Assembly: GCA_964434345.1 (NCBI GenBank)
Contig: CAYSUY010000199.1
Coordinates: 1 to 7,307 of the forward strand
Reading direction: 5' to 3'
Source: CAIOSQ01 sp964434345
GTDB taxonomy: Bacteria > Pseudomonadota > Alphaproteobacteria > CACIAM-22H2
DNA: 7,307 nucleotides
Numbering within the stretch: the stretch's first letter is position 1; the number at the start of each line of letters is the position of its first letter. The position numbers and the translations under genes are program-made. The notes below the pieces were generated by a model. The model did not search any database, had not been told where the DNA came from, and saw nothing but the letters and a program-made list of their open reading frames with translations. Positions 6,247-7,307 of the stretch are shown piece by piece.

Positions 6247-6924
6247 ATGGATTCGGATCTGCCTATCTGGCGGCGCCTGGTTGCCGGCTTCCGGGCCCTG
6301 TTCGGCGCCGGGCGCCAGCACCCGCCCGAGCGCAGCGTCGCCTTCACGGTCGCCGTGATCGCGCTCGCCGCGAAGATGGCGAAGGCCGACGGGCGCGTCA
6401 CGCATGACGAGATCCGGGTCTTCCGTGACAGTTTTCACGTCGACCATGCCCGTCTCGCCGAGGTGGCGCGCGTCTTCGACCTCGCGCGGCGCAGCACGCA
6501 GGGCTTCGAGACCTACGCGAAGCGTCTGGGCGCGATGTTCGCCCATGATCCGGTGATGCTGGAGGAGATCCTCGACATCCTGTTCCTGATCGCCGAGCAG
6601 GATGGCGGCATCCGGGACAGCGAATTGCGCTTCCTCTCCGCGACCGCCGCGGCGATGGGCCTCGACGATCGCAGCTTCGCGCGTCTGCGGGCCGGACGCG
6701 GCGACGGGGACGCGACGGCGCACGAGATCCTCGGCGTGCCGGAAGACGCCTCACCGGACGAGATCAAGGCCGCGTGGCGGCGTCTGGTACGCGACCTCCA
6801 TCCCGACCGGCTCGCCGCCGCCGGCATGCCGGCGGCGTTCATCGCGGTGGCGACGGAACGTCTGATGGCCGTCAATCGCGCGCATGCGCGGTTGCTCGAG
6901 ACGCGCGGCGCGCGCAACCCTTGA
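6247..6924 (+). CDS. TerB plus J-domain protein (DjlA-like co-chaperone)
   Basis: This is a J-domain protein, expected to stimulate the ATPase of an Hsp70 such as DnaK through its HPD motif; 225 residues. Residues about 30-145 form an all-helical TerB-like domain with two acidic repeats, AKMAKADGRVTHDEI (42-56) and LIAEQDGGIRDSELRFL (114-130). Residues about 156-222 form the J domain: AHEILGVPEDASPDEIKAAW, then VRDLHPDRL with HPD at 185-187, ending in NRAHARLLE. This is the DjlA domain order, but there is no N-terminal membrane segment; the first 25 residues are only mildly hydrophobic (WRRLVAGFRALFGA), so it should be cytosolic or peripherally bound. I recall similar soluble versions near rnpB in rhizobial genomes. 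The ATG at 6247 lacks a clear ribosome site. The open frame reaches back to 5935, but that part overlaps the deaminase antisense and does not resemble the family. It is transcribed away from the deaminase unit and ends directly before rnpB. Confidence 0.9.
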   Translation: MDSDLPIWRRLVAGFRALFGAGRQHPPERSVAFTVAVIALAAKMAKADGRVTHDEIRVFRDSFHVDHARLAEVARVFDLARRSTQGFETYAKRLGAMFAHDPVMLEEILDILFLIAEQDGGIRDSELRFLSATAAAMGLDDRSFARLRAGRGDGDATAHEILGVPEDASPDEIKAAWRRLVRDLHPDRLAAAGMPAAFIAVATERLMAVNRAHARLLETRGARNP

Positions 6925-6950
6925 CCGGGGCCGGGCCGCGCCCCTAGATG
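6920..6950 (+). promoter_or_regulatory. Probable rnpB promoter overlapping the J-domain stop codon
   Basis: CTTGAC at 6920-6925 is a perfect match to the alphaproteobacterial -35 consensus, and CTAGAT at 6944-6949 differs by one base from the -10 form CTATAT. The spacing is 17-18 bases depending on how the hexamers are framed. A start about seven bases after the -10 falls near 6956, where the RNase P RNA is expected to begin. The TGA stop of the J-domain gene (6922-6924) lies inside the -35 element. Confidence 0.65.
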
Positions 6951-6955
6951 CCCCC

Positions 6956-7307
6956 GCCAGACGGTCGGACGGCCGCGGGCGGCGCCATGCGCCGCTCGAG
7001 GAAAGTCCGGGCTCCACGGAAGCGAGGGTGCCGGGTAACGCCCGGCGGGTGCGAACCCAGGGAAAGTGCAACAGAAAGGACACCGCCGACGTCCCGGCAA
7101 CGGGGCGGGCAAGGGTGAAACGGTGCGGTAAGAGCGCACCGCGGGTCCGGTAACGGATCTGGCAAGGCAAACCCCACCCGGAGCAAGACCAAATAGGGGC
7201 GACACGCGTCCGCCGGTCCGCCGGCGGCGCAGGCATGCTTCCGTGCCGTCGCCCGGGTCGGTCGCGCGAGGCGCCTGGCGACAGGCGTCCCAGAGGAATG
7301 GTCGTCG
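6956..7307 (+). ncRNA. rnpB: RNase P RNA (class A), 3' end beyond the window
   Basis: This is the catalytic RNA of ribonuclease P, which removes 5' leaders from precursor tRNAs together with the RnpA protein. Conserved core pieces occur in the right order: GAGGAAAGTCCGGGCTCCAC (6998-7017), ACAGAAA (7071-7077), GGTGCGGTAAGAGCGCACC (7122-7140), GAGCAAGACCAAATAGG (7181-7197) and CAGAGGAATGGTCGTCG at the right edge. Hairpins fit too: GCGGCGC/GCGCCGC (6979-6995, P3 arm), GCCGGG/CCCGGC with a TAACG loop (7030-7046) and GGGCGAC/GTCGCCC (7197-7203 with 7248-7254, P16-like). The GGT at 7256-7258 corresponds to the loop that pairs with the tRNA CCA tail. The 5' end at about 6956 is estimated from the promoter and the position of the P1/P2 strand, and could be off by several bases. 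The final CCGGCTTA-type segment and 3' P1 strand, a few tens of bases, are not in the window. Confidence 0.97.

Noticed and set aside
4986..6407. 473-residue open frame on the plus strand
   Set aside because: It is antisense to the deaminase and runs into the J-domain gene in a wrong frame; no family resemblance.
6927..6944. GGGGC...GCCCC hairpin as a terminator of the J-domain gene
   Set aside because: It has a short five-pair stem with no T-run, and it coincides with the spacer of the likely rnpB promoter.
6513..7205. 230-residue open frame on the minus strand
   Set aside because: It crosses antisense through the J domain and into the RNase P RNA, so it is not a plausible gene.

Overview
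The window is a very GC-rich stretch from what is most likely an alphaproteobacterium, probably of the Rhizobiales. Three things point there: the codon bias, an RNase P RNA of bacterial class A, and directly upstream of it a cytosolic TerB/J-domain protein of the kind I associate with rhizobial genomes. The taxonomic call is an inference from remembered gene families, not from a search.

Layout, left to right. Positions 1-1138 (minus strand) hold a TRAP-transporter membrane protein in which the small (DctQ) and large (DctM) subunits are fused; its C-terminal part runs off the window. Positions 1139-1286 are a 148-base spacer with an AT-rich 16-bp palindrome and two overlapping GC-rich palindromes, probably the control region of the TRAP gene. 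Positions 1287-6104 (minus strand) are one compact five-gene unit. In transcription order it encodes an adenosine-deaminase-family amidohydrolase (6104 to 4980), a secreted solute-binding protein (4983 to 3931), two PotB/PotC-type permeases (3905 to 3078 and 3081 to 2305) and a PotA/FbpC-type ATPase (2312 to 1287). Three of the four junctions overlap by 4-8 bases and the fourth gap is 25 bases.

Positions 6105-6246 form a divergent intergenic region. On the plus strand, 6247-6924 encodes the TerB plus J-domain co-chaperone, followed at about 6956 by rnpB, whose last few tens of bases lie beyond the window. The likely rnpB promoter has its -35 element on the stop codon of the J-domain gene.

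How the genes work together: the minus-strand unit looks like a self-contained capture, import and deaminate module. A periplasmic protein binds a small molecule, an ABC permease imports it, and a metal-dependent deaminase acts on it in the cytoplasm. The substrate cannot be read from the sequence. The deaminase keeps the metal and acid-base residues of adenosine deaminases but has altered substrate-pocket motifs, so a substrate other than adenosine is plausible. This deaminase-transporter pairing is the most interesting part of the window. The right-hand genes are housekeeping.
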